A DNA stretch of 64,000 nucleotides, taken from Mucidula mucida (taxonomy: Eukaryota; Basidiomycota; Agaricomycetes; Agaricales; Physalacriaceae). Shown here in pieces: positions 20,943 through 31,791 of the stretch. Below the pieces are notes generated by a model. That model searched no databases and was not told where the DNA came from. It was given only the letters and a program-made list of their open reading frames with translations. Where the stretch lies: the NCBI GenBank assembly GCA_015501055.1, contig JADNYV010000023.1, forward strand, positions 1-64,000, in the 5' to 3' direction. The position numbers were made by a program, and so were the translations under genes. Positions within the stretch are counted from its first letter, which is position 1. Every line of letters begins with the position of its first letter.

Positions 20943-23826
20943 TTAATCACGCCAAGGAACCTTTTCTCCTAGAATAATTGTGCGCGCGCCCCACTTCAAA
21001 CTCTCCCGGGAATCATCTTCAGTGAACCTCTCTCGCAGTGCCTCATCCAAGGATACCTCCCCCTTATCCGTCTGCACGACTTTCCCGTTGAAAAAGTTCT
21101 CTAAAGGGAACGGCAAATCAGTACGATTGGAGGCCTGGCACCAGTCGATGATACCATCCAATGTGGCGTGGTGTGAATCCCACGAGGAAGAGTCTTTGGG
21201 GCATAACTTCAGAAAATGGTCGCTTCTGAGTCTACAAAAAGCAATCATGCTGAACGTGATGATGAAATTTCTGGGTTGTTGCAAGTAGTCCAAAACTTTG
21301 AGCGCTGATGCGGGATCCAATGCTTGTAGACCCTCGATACAGGCTAAAATTGGTTGAAGGTAGGTAAGACGCGGGTCCGCAATGTATCTTTCCACAAGCA
21401 TCCACAACCATCCCCCGTCGATAAAGGCTTGATACATTGCTTCGTTACCGCTTTCAAGTGCGGTTTCCATCAGGTACATGATTTCGAGAGCAGAGCGTGT
21501 GAGAGGACCTTGCACTTCTGACAAGTAATGTGCAGGCACCTGTAACAGACGGTGGCATGACGGTAACACGAGTTCAGGCTGGCGTGACGAGACCATTGTC
21601 CTCAATAAACAACTGATGGCGTAGAGCGAATTGTCAAGCAGATCACGCATTTCTGGACCTGCTGCTGCATCATAGTCGCAGACTGAAGTATCGTCGATGA
21701 TGGCGTGAAGAAGTTCGAGTACGGAAGCCAAAAAATAGGGATGCTTCGCAAGGATGGTGTTGTACTCCTCATACAGGCACCACAGGACCTTTGAAAGGAG
21801 CTCTAAATGGCGAGAACTTCCTAAATCTCCTTGTGGAACATAACACAGCGCAAATTTAGCTGCGGTGTAGTATAGTCGATAGCATGGTGGCAACGTTGCA
21901 GGGAGATCATCCTTAAAGGACGAGAGCATGTCCAAGAGACGGGCTTGTACGGATACTGAGATGTTGCCCAAATTGCAGATCAAAGCTTCATGTAATGTCA
22001 CTGTCCACCTATAATCTGACCTGTGCCGAATTAATACCTCATCAGATTCGTCACGGGCTTTGGAAGCAGGCAGAAAGAGAGAGACAATATGAGCGTAGTC
22101 CGGATTGTAAAGATCTTCAGGACTGTTGACTTGGAACCAATGAGACCTAACTTCCAGCGCAGACCTCACAAGTCCTTCCCATACGAAAGGATGAAGTTCA
22201 AGTTTGTTATAAGTGCAGAAGAACTTTCGAAGGTCTCCACTTTGGTTGTACAAAGCCCCGTAGAATGCGGCCCAAACAGTCGCCATGCAACGAGGTTCAT
22301 CATATACCATAGTCATCGATCGGATCCAATTGTTGACCGAAAACCCGGAATCATAAAAAAAGTGTGATCGAATAAGCCGTTCCCGGACACTGTCGCACTC
22401 AATCGCGCCAAGTCGGGAATATCCAAGAGCATCATAGAGACGTTGGCGCACGTCTTGAATATCGCCTCGACCCTCCCAAGTTGCCTCCGCATACTTCTGA
22501 ACATAAGGCGGTAGCCCCCGATTGCCTGTACAACGAGGCTATGAACAGTGGGATTGGACGAGTTGTTGAACAACCAGTCAAGCGCATCAACGGAGACCTT
22601 GCCATAATCCGATTCAACCGTTATAGTTTCGAGCTGGTTTAGCGATTTTGGTGGGTGCTCTGGCCTTTGAAGACGAGCACGGTCGATCGTGATAGCTGGG
22701 ATATCAAGATCGAGGTCGTCATCTTGACGCACTGAAAGTATATGTCGAGTAAGGCTGGATATAAAATGCCGCGCTTTCCTGATAACCAGGCAAGTGTGAA
22801 AGATAAAGTCCGTCAATGGGGTTTGATACGGACATTGGGGGAAGAGGATCGGCAGAGCACTGCTAACGAGGTATAGTAGACAGAGGACAACCGTGACTAC
22901 GCCAACCGCACAAGCCAGTGATGTGCGCAGAGGGATGAAGAAGAGCATCAGGCCCACAAGGAACAGAACAAGCGATATATGCATAACGATGGGGAACAAT
23001 CCGATGATGACGTTCACGCGCCATTTCTGGAGACCATCGAATCGGTACTGACGAAGATGACTGCGTGCTGCCGGTGTGCCAGATGGTATAGATGTGTAGT
23101 GGTGGAACCACTGCTTCACCAGCACAGCCGAAAGAGCCACGACAAGGCTCATCGTGAGACTGACCACCCAGAGGCCGTTCACCCAGACTGTGATGGAGTC
23201 TGCTCGGAAAGTCTGGAGAGGATTGATGGACGGAGCAGTTATGTTGAGTCGGGACGAGCCACCGTCGGCTATGGAGAGCTGAACGGAGACGAGGTCGTGT
23301 AGGAGAATCGCAGACATCGCGGTGTAGTCTGCCTGTAGACTTTGCGAGACCTGCACCAGGTACGAAGTTACGACGGCAGAGAAAAGACCAGCCTAAGATA
23401 GTATATATGTCTGACTAAAGGCATAGGGCTGACGCGAACACTCACAAATACGAGCATGACATCGAGACCGTCGCGGGCTTGTCCGACATACACCGTATCG
23501 TACGCGGCAGCCTCCTCGTTGTAGACACGCCATATCCTCGCGTTGGGAGCGGTCTCCTCGCCATACGGGTCCTCGGGGAGCCGCTTCTCATAGTCGTCGT
23601 TGAAGACAACGTTCTGAGGGGGCTGATAGTGGTTGGCATCCTGTCTCAGACCGAAGACGGTCTTCCCCGGCTGCGCTGCCGAAGCCTGGGGGGCGACACC
23701 AGTTGGAAGAGGCGCTTGCGCACCGGGCGTCTGTACAGCTGATGCAGATGGCCCCGGTTCTGAAGGAGGCGCCGCTGCGCTGTCGATGGGAGGTGGTACG
23801 GCGGTGGAGCCTTCGGGCTCTGACAT
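20943..23826 (-). pseudogene. DUF6535-type membrane protein, copy 1 (one frameshift)
   Basis: Exon 1 (23826-23446) starts MSEPEGSTAVPPPIDSAAAP and holds the conserved ARIWRVYNEEAAAYDTVYVG. Exon 2 (23392-20943) begins AGLFSAVVTSYLVQVSQSL and has three further membrane segments (WVVSLTMSLVVALSAVLVKQ; GLFPIVMHISLVLFLVGLML; VGVVTVVLCLLYLVSSALPI), then a 600-residue helical C-terminal region. This is the domain order of the Agaricomycete DUF6535 family, whose role is unknown. A run of five Cs (22515-22519) replaces six in the intact copy at 37387-40274. That shifts the frame after VVQAIGG, giving two overlapping frames that meet near 22450-22510. It may be a homopolymer sequencing error. The rest of the second frame (to WGARTIILGEKVPWRD) is open. 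Confidence 0.78.
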
Positions 23827-24143
23827 CGAGACTTTGTATGGGAATGGAGTGGGCTCTGGGAGGTAGGCAGATAACTTGTAAGTTAGATGCAGCTGCACTG
23901 CCTACGAGCTGTGGCAAATGGTGGGGATGAATGAGGTTAGATGCATTAACACAGTACAGCATCCAACAACCAATGAGGCGGCTTGACTGGTGGACCGGAG
24001 TCTGACAGCTGACTGCCAAACGCGCAGGTAACGAGGCCAATCCTATTGATAGCTCAGCCTTGCAGCCGACATCAAGATTTCGCTCAAGTTTTGTAGACAA
24101 GTCGGTGCGACTGAAAGAATTACGAACTCCTTCATCCATTCAA

Positions 24144-24590
24144 TCAAGCATTCCCAGCCATACGAACATATTCAGCCGCCATCTGCTATGCGTGATCAAG
24201 TCTTAACAATCAATAATCAAAGGGAGCGCAACGTACAAACTTCTGAGCCAATACACGAAGCCTAACATCGCAGAGCTCGAACCCCGTAGTGGTGATTGGG
24301 GTCAGAAGAATGGCTGTACTTAACCTACTCGTCTCCTCCCTGAATGCTCGGCATAGCATGTTATCCTCGTCCAAAAATCTAATAATGTCTCGTACCCATG
24401 CAGATACTAGTCGATCCAGGCGTGGACACGTCGTCTAGATTCTAGACAATAGCTGATTCGAAGCGTCAATGGGCAAGAGACAGATCAGTAACGCGAATGT
24501 TTCTTTATGTCCCAGAGTCCAAGAGCACGCGCAGCCGTACTGTAACATTTTGAACGCCGTGAAGCTAAGCCGGGTAGCGAGTAGGAGGAG
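24144..24590 (-). pseudogene. Possible 3' remnant of an unrecognised gene
   Basis: On the minus strand a frame reads LDRLVSAWVRDIIRFLDEDN then MLCRAFREETSRLSTAILLT, PITTTGFELCDVRLRVLAQK and, across a 50 bp intron with GT..AG ends, QMAAEYVRMAGNA and a stop at 24146-24144. The helical composition and the good splice sites suggest true coding sequence. No start or 5' part is found. A MITE begins right upstream at 24595, so the 5' part may have been lost or displaced. I do not recognise the family. Confidence 0.3.
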
Positions 24591-24594
24591 ACTA

Positions 24595-24838
24595 CTGTAG
24601 TGTTTCGACCGCAAATTCACATAACGGGTCACGGGGGTCTTTGAAGTGAAGCTATATATACATCATAACGGGTCACGGACCACTTTGGTCAGGCACGAGC
24701 CTCCAAATAAGGAAATTTCAGGTCCCGCTATAAGCGGAACTGTCCAAAAAAGGCAATTTAAGGGTCTGTGAAGCTGTTCGCTGTAACTTCAGACCATAAT
24801 GGGTCACAGGCTGTGAAGTTACGGTCGAAACGCTACAG
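24595..24838. mobile_element. MITE, Tc1/mariner-like (TA-flanked, imperfect TIRs)
   Basis: A 244 bp element starts CTGTAGTGTTTCGACCGCAA and ends, read in reverse complement, CTGTAGCGTTTCGACCGTAA. The two arms continue imperfectly for about 30 bp. It is flanked by TA on both sides (24593-24594 and 24839-24840), the target duplication expected for Tc1/mariner elements. No transposase frame fits inside, so it is non-autonomous. Internally the motif CATAAYGGGTCAC occurs three times (about 24620, 24663 and 24795). Confidence 0.7.
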
Positions 24839-24840
24839 TA

Positions 24841-25504
24841 TACTTACATGGTAGACAGGACATGAGTATAGCAAGAGGGTACTACGCGTCGAAAATGGCG
24901 GTGAGCTTACCGTTGTCACTGTCAAGCACGTTGAGCCAGCTTCCGAGTTGGTGTTAGTCTTTGACGTACCTTTGCCATGACACCGCCAGCCAGATGGTCT
25001 TCTTTTAACGCTAGCAAGATAAGAGTAGGCCGTGGAGCTAGCTACCCAAGCATTCTAATCCTGGTACCTCGGGAGGTTTCAGAAACAATATCACTGTATT
25101 AAAAGGCGCCGTGTGGGAGGAAGCGTTCTTGAAGCGAAATAACTCTGGCGGCATTTTGGGCGTAAACAGTACAGACGAAGATGTCAAAGTCCAAGCAGAA
25201 AGCCGCTTTGGACTCAGAGCGAGTACCCGTTCAAGAAAGCGATGGCCGCCGAGGTCTGGAAGGCGAAAGGATGAGGCATTAGGCTAAGAGAGCGAGTCGT
25301 AATACTAAGAAAGTTACAAGATCCTCAATTTTGAAATCAAAAATTTACCACGCTTGGTTTCCCTCCTGCCGCATGAGCAGTCACTAGTCACTGTCCGTCT
25401 CCGTTCTCGCTGTTCGAAACCGAGAACTAGGCGTGTGATCCGAACGCGCTGTGGGAAAGCTGCGCCGCTATGTCCGGTCTTCTGACTTTTAGCGAAAGGA
25501 CGTC
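24841..25504. other. Intergenic, no recognisable gene
   Basis: No frame here has recognisable domains or paired splice sites. It lies between the MITE and a series of relics. Confidence 0.5.
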
Positions 25505-25690
25505 GCGCTTTTCTTTGGGACCAATGCTCATGACCTTGGGAAAGTCTTCTCATCCACGACGAGGTCAACCAGCTCCGGGCAACGTCGAGTCTCATGGCAC
25601 ACTAGACTTTGAAGGCCTGAGGGCAATCTACCCGGGAGCCTGTAGAAGAGACACCGGGAGCGGAGAACACCGGCGCTACATACTGAAATT
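25505..25690 (+). pseudogene. Decayed relic of the 55-residue gene (3' part)
   Basis: The stretch resembles 20365-20520. Shared strings are ATGCTCATGA, GGTCAACCAGCTCCGGG (GGTCGACCAGCTCCGGG in copy 1), and the 3' flank around GCCTGTAGAAGAGA. The first exon is absent and the coding end is altered. Confidence 0.5.
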
Positions 25691-25769
25691 TCGCCAACAT
25701 ACCAACAGATCTTTAGAGCCATGTCGATGTCGCAATATTGTCAGAAACTGCTCGTCGGCACACTCGACA

Positions 25770-25861
25770 ATCTGTTCAACCTTTTTCGCTTTGATTTTAC
25801 GCTTCCTTCCCGCGAGCGTGTAGCTTCCTTCTGGTATGACCAACATTGGATTCCGCGCCAA
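25770..25861 (-). pseudogene. Decayed relic of the paired gene family (exon 2 end)
   Basis: The minus strand reads ARNPMLVIPEGSYTL then a Lys/Arg-rich stretch. The paired-family genes read VRNPTSLVPEGCYTL then ETRKGYFVEQK at the same place. No other exon is found nearby, so this is an isolated fragment. Confidence 0.5.
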
Positions 25862-25934
25862 GGGCGATGGCGTGCTGATAGTGTAGGAACGTACTACCGA
25901 TAGGTAGGAAGGACATCTTGAGGTATAAAGACCT

Positions 25935-26360
25935 ACTGGTAAACTGAACTACGCCATTGACATTTGTTTGACCGCAAAGTGAAGGCTTTGACCAAGTAGA
26001 TCCATCTTTACGTTTCGCTGATTTACATCTCAGAATTGTGTTAATCGACGCGCCAGGTCTGGCGACCGTTAAGTGTTCACCCCCTTCGTTTTCAATTCCA
26101 GCTTTTCACGAATAGTCAAGAAAGTGATCCAACTGGGGAGCCCCGAGAAGTTTGCGATGAGTCGAGTTAATAGAAAATGGAGGCATGCTGACTTGCCGGA
26201 CGGCTCTCCTACGTTTGAGGCCAACACTATCGCGCACCCCTACATGACGTATGCCTGCACTGGCGCGACTATCTTACCATCTTCGAGGGCAGCCACGGCC
26301 AACCCAGGTCCTCTCGCAGGGTCTTACTGGATTCGTCACCCTTGGCAGAAGGGTTAAAGT
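25935..26360. pseudogene. Scattered intradiol dioxygenase relics
   Basis: At 25939-25975 the minus strand resembles the dioxygenase segment TNANGVVQF (here TNVNGVVQF). At about 26258-26310 the plus strand reads HWRDYLTIFEGSHGQP, matching NWRDSLNIFEDSHGPE of the intact enzyme at 62531-63722. At about 26317-26345 it reads SQGLTGFVTLG in another frame, matching SQGIAGFITMG. Opposite strands show local rearrangement. The plus-strand part is tail to tail with the DUF6535 fragment that follows, as in the other copies. Confidence 0.5.
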
Positions 26361-26537
26361 ATCATATATCAACGTGCAAAGAGGTGTAATCATAATTCAC
26401 GAAAATACAGGCACATTCCCCGCCTCAGTGACTCGTACGTTTTTCCGAGTATCTGAATGTCCCGTAAGCCGTCAGTCCGTCACAGATAAAGGTACTGGAG
26501 ACGTCCTTTCACGGTTCCAGAGGAGCATCTCTCTTTG

Positions 26538-27600
26538 TTAGCAATCCCACTCTGAGCAGCCCGAAGCACGGTCTCCTAAAAGTATCGTGCGTGCGGCCCA
26601 CTGCACCTTCCTCCGGTATGCATCGTCAGTTAACATCGCTTGCAGCGCCTCGTCGAGGTACACTGCCCCCTTACGTGTATGCACAACTTTCCCGTCGAGA
26701 AAGTTCTCTACTGGGAACGGCAAATCAGTATTTTCGCACCAGTCGATGATACCGTCCAATGTGTGGCGGTGTTTATACCACGAGACAGAGTCTATGGGGC
26801 ATAACGTGAGCAAAAGTCCGACATTGAGATGCCCGGAAAGTGAAGCAAGTGCGATGAATGTGATGAAGAAATTTCTGGGTTGTTGCAGATAGTCGAAACA
26901 CTCGAGCGCTGATGCGGAACCCAATGCGTGTAGACCATGGACAAAGGCACAAATCGGTTCGATGCACCAATCTGCGGAGTTCGCAACATATCTCTCCGAA
27001 AGCATCCACAGCCATCCCTCGTCGATAAAGACTCGATACATTGCTTCATTACCACTTTGAAATGAAAAAATTTCCATCAGGTCCAAGGTCCAGAACGCGG
27101 AGCGTGTCAAAGGACTTTGCCCTTCAAACAAGTAATTTGCAAGCACCTGTAAGAGACGGTGGAATGACGGAAACACGAATTCGGGCGGGCATGATGGGAA
27201 GACTTTACTTGATAGACGCATGATGGCCATCAGAGATTTCGCAAGCAGGTACTCGAGTTCTGAATGAGGCGGTAGGCCTGCTGCGGGACAGTCAAAGATC
27301 AAAGTATCATCAATAATGGCACGAAGAAGTTCGAGCATGGGTGCCGAAATCAGGGATGCTGCACAAGGATGGTTTCGTACTCCCAAGACAAGCGAAACAA
27401 GACATCTGAAAGGAGCGCTAAACGGCGACAACTTCCTGAATCATCACAAATATCATCCGGAAGATACCACAGCGCGAGTTTAGGTGCATTGCAGAGTAGT
27501 CGATACGGTGATGGCAATATTGCGGGGAGATCATCATCAAAGAATGGGAGCAGGTTCATGAGACAGTGTTGTACGGACAGTGAAATCTTGTCCGAACAAT
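26538..27600 (-). pseudogene. DUF6535-family fragment, copy 4 (C-terminal part only)
   Basis: The minus strand holds the C-terminal 350 residues of the family. First comes FDDDLPAILPSPYRLLCNAP, then, after a frameshift near 27360, LELLRAIIDDTLIFD, LQVLANYLFEGQSPLTRSAF, FDYLQQPRNFFITFIALAS, HTLDGIIDWCENTDLPFPVE and the end RRKVQWAARTILLGD. The membrane segments and exon 1 are missing, and sequence 5' of about 27600 is unrelated (the MFS relic begins there). It is more diverged from copies 1 and 2 than they are from each other. Confidence 0.72.
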
Positions 27601-27660
27601 GCTAAAGGCGGTCACGTCATTCCTTCACCCCGACAGAGGCATGTCACAGAAACTTTGACG

Positions 27661-29627
27661 ATGTTTCCTCTGAGGATGGTAAAGCCACACGCCCAACTTG
27701 TAAACATGACAGATGTACTAGAGCCTTCTTCCGAGACGTGCCATTCAACGAACGACAAACCGGAAGCTGACATAGTCGCGGACTGGGATGGTGAAGATGA
27801 TCCTCGTAATCCAAAGACGTACGTTTCTCGTTGTCCTATCATCGTCTAAAAACAATCTCTTCTTAGATGGTCATACGCGAAGAAAAGGCGCGCGACTTTG
27901 ACCGTCTCTCTCCTCACGTTTGTTAGCCCGGTGTCATCGTCTATGATTGCTCTTAGTGCAACATAATTGGGGACGAGCTTGGTATAGCGTTCTACTCGCT
28001 ATGCCAGTATCGCTTTTTGTTCTTGGGTATGGTGAGTCATCGTAAGTGTTCATCTTCTTCCTCTCTGACGCTATTGATAGCTGCTAGTATGACGCCACTT
28101 GAAGATCATACGCCTTCAGCTCTTGGCCCTCTCAGCGAGCTCTATGGGCGCACGAAAGGTTTTCAATCCGGAAACCTCTTCTTCTGTGGTAAGTAAACAT
28201 TCCTATACGGATATACGTTCGTATACTGATTGTAGAACAGTATGGAACCAAGCATGCGGCTTTGCGCAGACCGAAAGTCAGCGCATCGCGTTTAAACTCT
28301 TCAGTGGCCTCAGTGGATGCGCACCACCAGCTGGAGGCGGATCTCTCGCAGACATGTGGCGCCCGGAAGAACGAGGCAAAGCAGTTGCAATTTATTCTCT
28401 TGCTACATTACTTGGGCCTGTTGTCGGACCGATTGCGGGTGGATGGATCGCGGAGAAGACCAGCTGGAGATGGGTGGTATGTTCATTTCATCCTCTCCGT
28501 TTTCGTGTCCGGACCTTATGAGTTACTAGTTCTGGTCTATATGCATCTTTGACGTCTTCTTCCAGGCGCTGGGAATCTTCTTTCTTCGAGAAAGTGCGTA
28601 TATCGTCGTATAGCTTACCTACCCGCCTGTTCTCTTCGAAAGGCGAGCACAAGCCATACGGCAAAGCATGGATCCCGAGAAATGCAACCGCCGTGTACGG
28701 ACTGTATTTGAGAAAACCGAGTCCCGCGAGTATGCCTGCGTTCATGCTATCAATGTAGTGATACTGACGATCTTGCGTAGCTGAAAGCACCTCTTTGGAA
28801 AAGTCTCGCCCTGTGGATTGATAGCCTATCGCCCAAGTAATCGCAGTGTACAGCGCCATCGTCTATGGCGTCTTTTATCGTCCGTACTCATGTCCGCCGG
28901 ATTTCTCTGCTCTGACAAGACGGCATCCAGTAACCCTCACAACGATTCCGACAATAGTCAAAGTTGTCCATCATGAAGACGTTGGCGTGGCTGCTCGTCA
29001 ATATATTGCCCTAGGACTTGGCCTTTGGATTGCGTCGCAGGTCAATGCTCGGTATATGGATGAGATCTACTTGTATCTGAGAGAGAAGAATTCCGGCGTC
29101 GGTCGCCCAGAATTTTGAGCTCGTGAGTGCCTTCCAACGTGTCCTTACAAAGAGACTAAGTTTGATTTGCGCGTAGCTGCCATGGTCCCTGGCTCGGTGA
29201 TTTTCCCTATTGGGATGCTCATATCTGACTGGTGCGCCGACCAAGGCGTACATTGGGTCGGTACGGACATTGGGCTCGCGTTAGTGGGATGTGGAGCCAT
29301 CCTCATTCTGCTAAGTGTTCAAGCATACGTTGTCGACACGTTTGCGTTGTATGCCGCTTCCGGTAAGAGTAATGCGGCATTCGCTGACGTTTATTAATCT
29401 CGCTTCAACGTTCCCTAGCAGGCTTTGGATTCCCGCTCGTTGCTCCGGCGATGTATGATGCGCTGGGGTATGCAAGGGTGTGACGGTGCTCGCTGTCATA
29501 TCTATCACTATAGAGTGTCCTGCGTACGTCACCTTTCCTTTTCCCCTGGAGATTCTGATCTAATTTCTGGCTTAGGCCGTTTCTGTTTTGGAAGTATGGA
29601 CAAGGTATAAGAGAGAAGAGCCGATAA
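27661..29627 (+). pseudogene. MFS transporter (polyamine/drug:H+ antiporter type) pseudogene
   Basis: Pieces of a 12-helix major facilitator line up in order. DWDGEDDPRNPKT leads by an intron to WSYAKKRRATLTVSLL. Next come GPLSELYGRTKGF, VWNQACGFAQTESQRIAFKL, WRPEERGKAVAIYSLATLLG and PVVGPIAGGWIAEKTSWRWV. Later pieces are YIALGLGLWIASQVNARYMD, NSGVGRPEF, AMVPGSVIFPIGML, AGFGFPLVAPAMYDALGY and PFLFWKYGQG with a stop near 29625. This order matches the TPO/FLR1-like group (DHA1 family). The gene is dead: the frame breaks repeatedly (for example near 28075-28110, 28600, 28770-28850), and helices 2-3 and 7-8 are damaged. Introns persist, so it arose by decay of a genomic gene. Confidence 0.78.
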
Positions 29628-30028
29628 TCGAAGAAGTAATGATTACGAGTCGTGTCGAACGGACTTTTCACGTTTAGATCTCCTAACACTAATAATTGTC
29701 CTTAGACACGAGTACACAGGACGGGATAAACTTGCTGTCTAGCCGTCCAGCGTGAAGGATGGTGTCAGTATAGTCAATCGGGCACAAAAGGATACTCGCA
29801 ATTCTACACTGTCGCCCTACTCTTGATGATCTTGGAATGAACTTGAACAACAGAATGGAAGACACTATTGCATGGAGTCAAAGCAGCCTATGAACACCTT
29901 CGCTTGACGAATAACTATTGCGACTCTTCCACTTGAACGACGCCTTTGAATCCCTTTCTAGAAAGACCCATCTGTATAACTCCTGTTAGTATCACGGTCC
30001 TTACCACAGAAGGAAATGTGGCGCACCA
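29628..30028. other. Intergenic, nothing recognised
   Basis: This 400 bp stretch lies between the converging ends of the MFS relic and the small secreted-protein gene. No repeats or frames of interest are seen. Confidence 0.5.
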
Positions 30029-30489
30029 TCATTGAAAGAAGCACTGGAAACTGCTCATGACATCGTTGAAGTTGACCTGTTCCAAATGGGAAGAGCCAGG
30101 ATTGACGAGTGTGATGTGGCTGCCGGTGCAATCCCTGTTGCTGTTTGCAAAGGGTGGTTATCGAATGTGATGAAGCTCTCAATGGAACAAGCATACGTGA
30201 ACAGGTTGCAGAAGACGCCGGGGTCGGGCCCGAAGCTCGATACGTTGTCATTGAACCCGGAGCCGACGTTGACGCAGCCGCTCGTGGTGGACAGGAAGCA
30301 GCTACCCGAGAAGTTGGCGTCGGTGCAGAAGAAGGCATTGGGCTGGCGCTGTTAGGTCAAAGGGTTAGTCTTGATCTGCACGAACAATGTCGACAGAGAC
30401 GCGCTGACCTTCTCGATCTCATGAGCGGGAGCTGCAGACGCAAGAGCTGCAGCGAGTAGAACGGTCTGGGCGATGCGTGTGAAGAACAT
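30029..30489 (-). CDS. Small secreted beta/gamma-crystallin-like protein
   Basis: Three exons (first 30489-30409; last ending at the stop 30031-30029) encode about 112 residues. The N terminus MFFTRIAQTVLLAAALASAA is a signal peptide. The mature part contains two related Greek-key-like halves: NAFFCTDANFSGSCFLSTT with CVNVGSGFNDNVSSFGPDPG, and CTGSHITLVNPGSSHLEQVN with FNDVMSSFQCFFQ. The motif FNDxxSSF at each strand end and six cysteines fit the fungal secreted beta/gamma-crystallin-like group (peptidase-inhibitor-like small proteins). A TATA element (CCGTATAAAACC on the coding strand, near 30553) lies about 65 bp upstream. No substrate can be inferred. The wrong frame would give an uninterrupted 126-codon ORF without a signal peptide; the spliced model is preferred. 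Confidence 0.72.
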
Positions 30490-31791
30490 TGCTGTTGAGT
30501 GATTTGTGTGAGGTGAGAAGTCGATATGTATTTAGCGCGAGCAGCTCAAGGTTTTATACGGTTGTGTGCGGATCCAGGACACAAATTGGAGATGCATTTT
30601 CGCCATAAACGCGTCTAACGGATTGCGGTCAGAGACGGAGTGACAGTATCGGGGTTCGGCGAGGCACAATTGAAAGTCAGCTTATCGTGCGCCGACATAG
30701 CGAGTCCTGTACAAGCGTATGCGGCTCCGAGTGGTGGTCAGCGTCCACGCTTCGAGGCGCAGACTGTATGCATGAGGGTTCATGCTTCATCTCAAACTGC
30801 GAGCTAGCAAGTCTCGACGAAGCTCAAGGAGCGTACGCGGCTCCGAATGGTGCACACTGCTCAGAGTCCGCACTTCGAGGCAGAGGCACAGACTGTATGG
30901 ACTAAGAAGTCGTGGAACCTGACAAACGCTCAGCGACTGAATGTGAGGGGCAGATGAACAGGAACGACGCACGTTGGTAAATTAGCGCTGTAGTAATTGC
31001 TTAGTTGAACTCGGCACCTTCGCAAAGAAAGTGTACAGAGATACATGTCGTTTGGCCGTCGTTCTGAAGAACTCTCAGGGGAGCTCTTTTCGCGCTGTAA
31101 AGCCGAAGAAACGGAGGAAAAGAAAACATAGATAAGAAGCTCATTACAGGATGGCTTTCCGAATCCGAAAGATTGTTGGCCGTCTGACAAGCAGCATCGG
31201 GGAATCAGCCGAGGAATGTAGCTTTTCAAGTTGCGTGAGATGGTGATGGACGATGTGGGAGCAGAACGGAATACATAACGCTGACCCACCGGCATTCCGA
31301 GTCAAAGGAAAGTACAGAGTTACACGTGTGTGGCAAACGTCCGGCCTTATTCGGAGGCACCGGATGGTATGACCTTTCGAACCACCATGTCGATCGACCG
31401 TCCGCATTTCTTGCAACGTCAATGAACTGAAGAATCTACCGCTCCGCTTGAGTACTCCGTTACTATTCTCCCTTTCAAAACCAAAGTTCCGTGTACCAAC
31501 TAGAAGGACAGGCTCACGGAAACGCGTTCTGGACTTACCTTCTAGGTCGACGTTGGCGCTACCTGAATTACTTCTGATTTTCTCGTGTCGACGAATTCAA
31601 TCGCATGCGCGTATTAATTACGAAAAGACATAAATCTAAGGTGTGTCCGTGTTCGTGAATCTTATGGGCCACTCGAGTCTTGGTAAAAAGAATACTGGCT
31701 GCGCAGTCATAACGTGCCTTGTGTCAAATCGTGGAAGTCTGGGGTCATGCACGACCTCGTCATATCTGGGGAAGCAACACGTTCTTACTGC
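30490..31791. repeat. Intergenic with an imperfect direct repeat
   Basis: Two copies of a segment about 60-75 bp long lie near 30715-30775 and 30830-30900. Each opens with AGCGTAYGCGGCTCCGARTG and ends with CAGACTGTATG. They are about 115 bp apart. No gene is seen in the remainder, which includes the 5' side of the coiled-coil gene. Confidence 0.5.

Noticed and set aside
29958..30338. Unspliced 126-codon minus-strand frame
   Set aside because: A different frame, spliced, gives a signal peptide and two matching crystallin-like halves.
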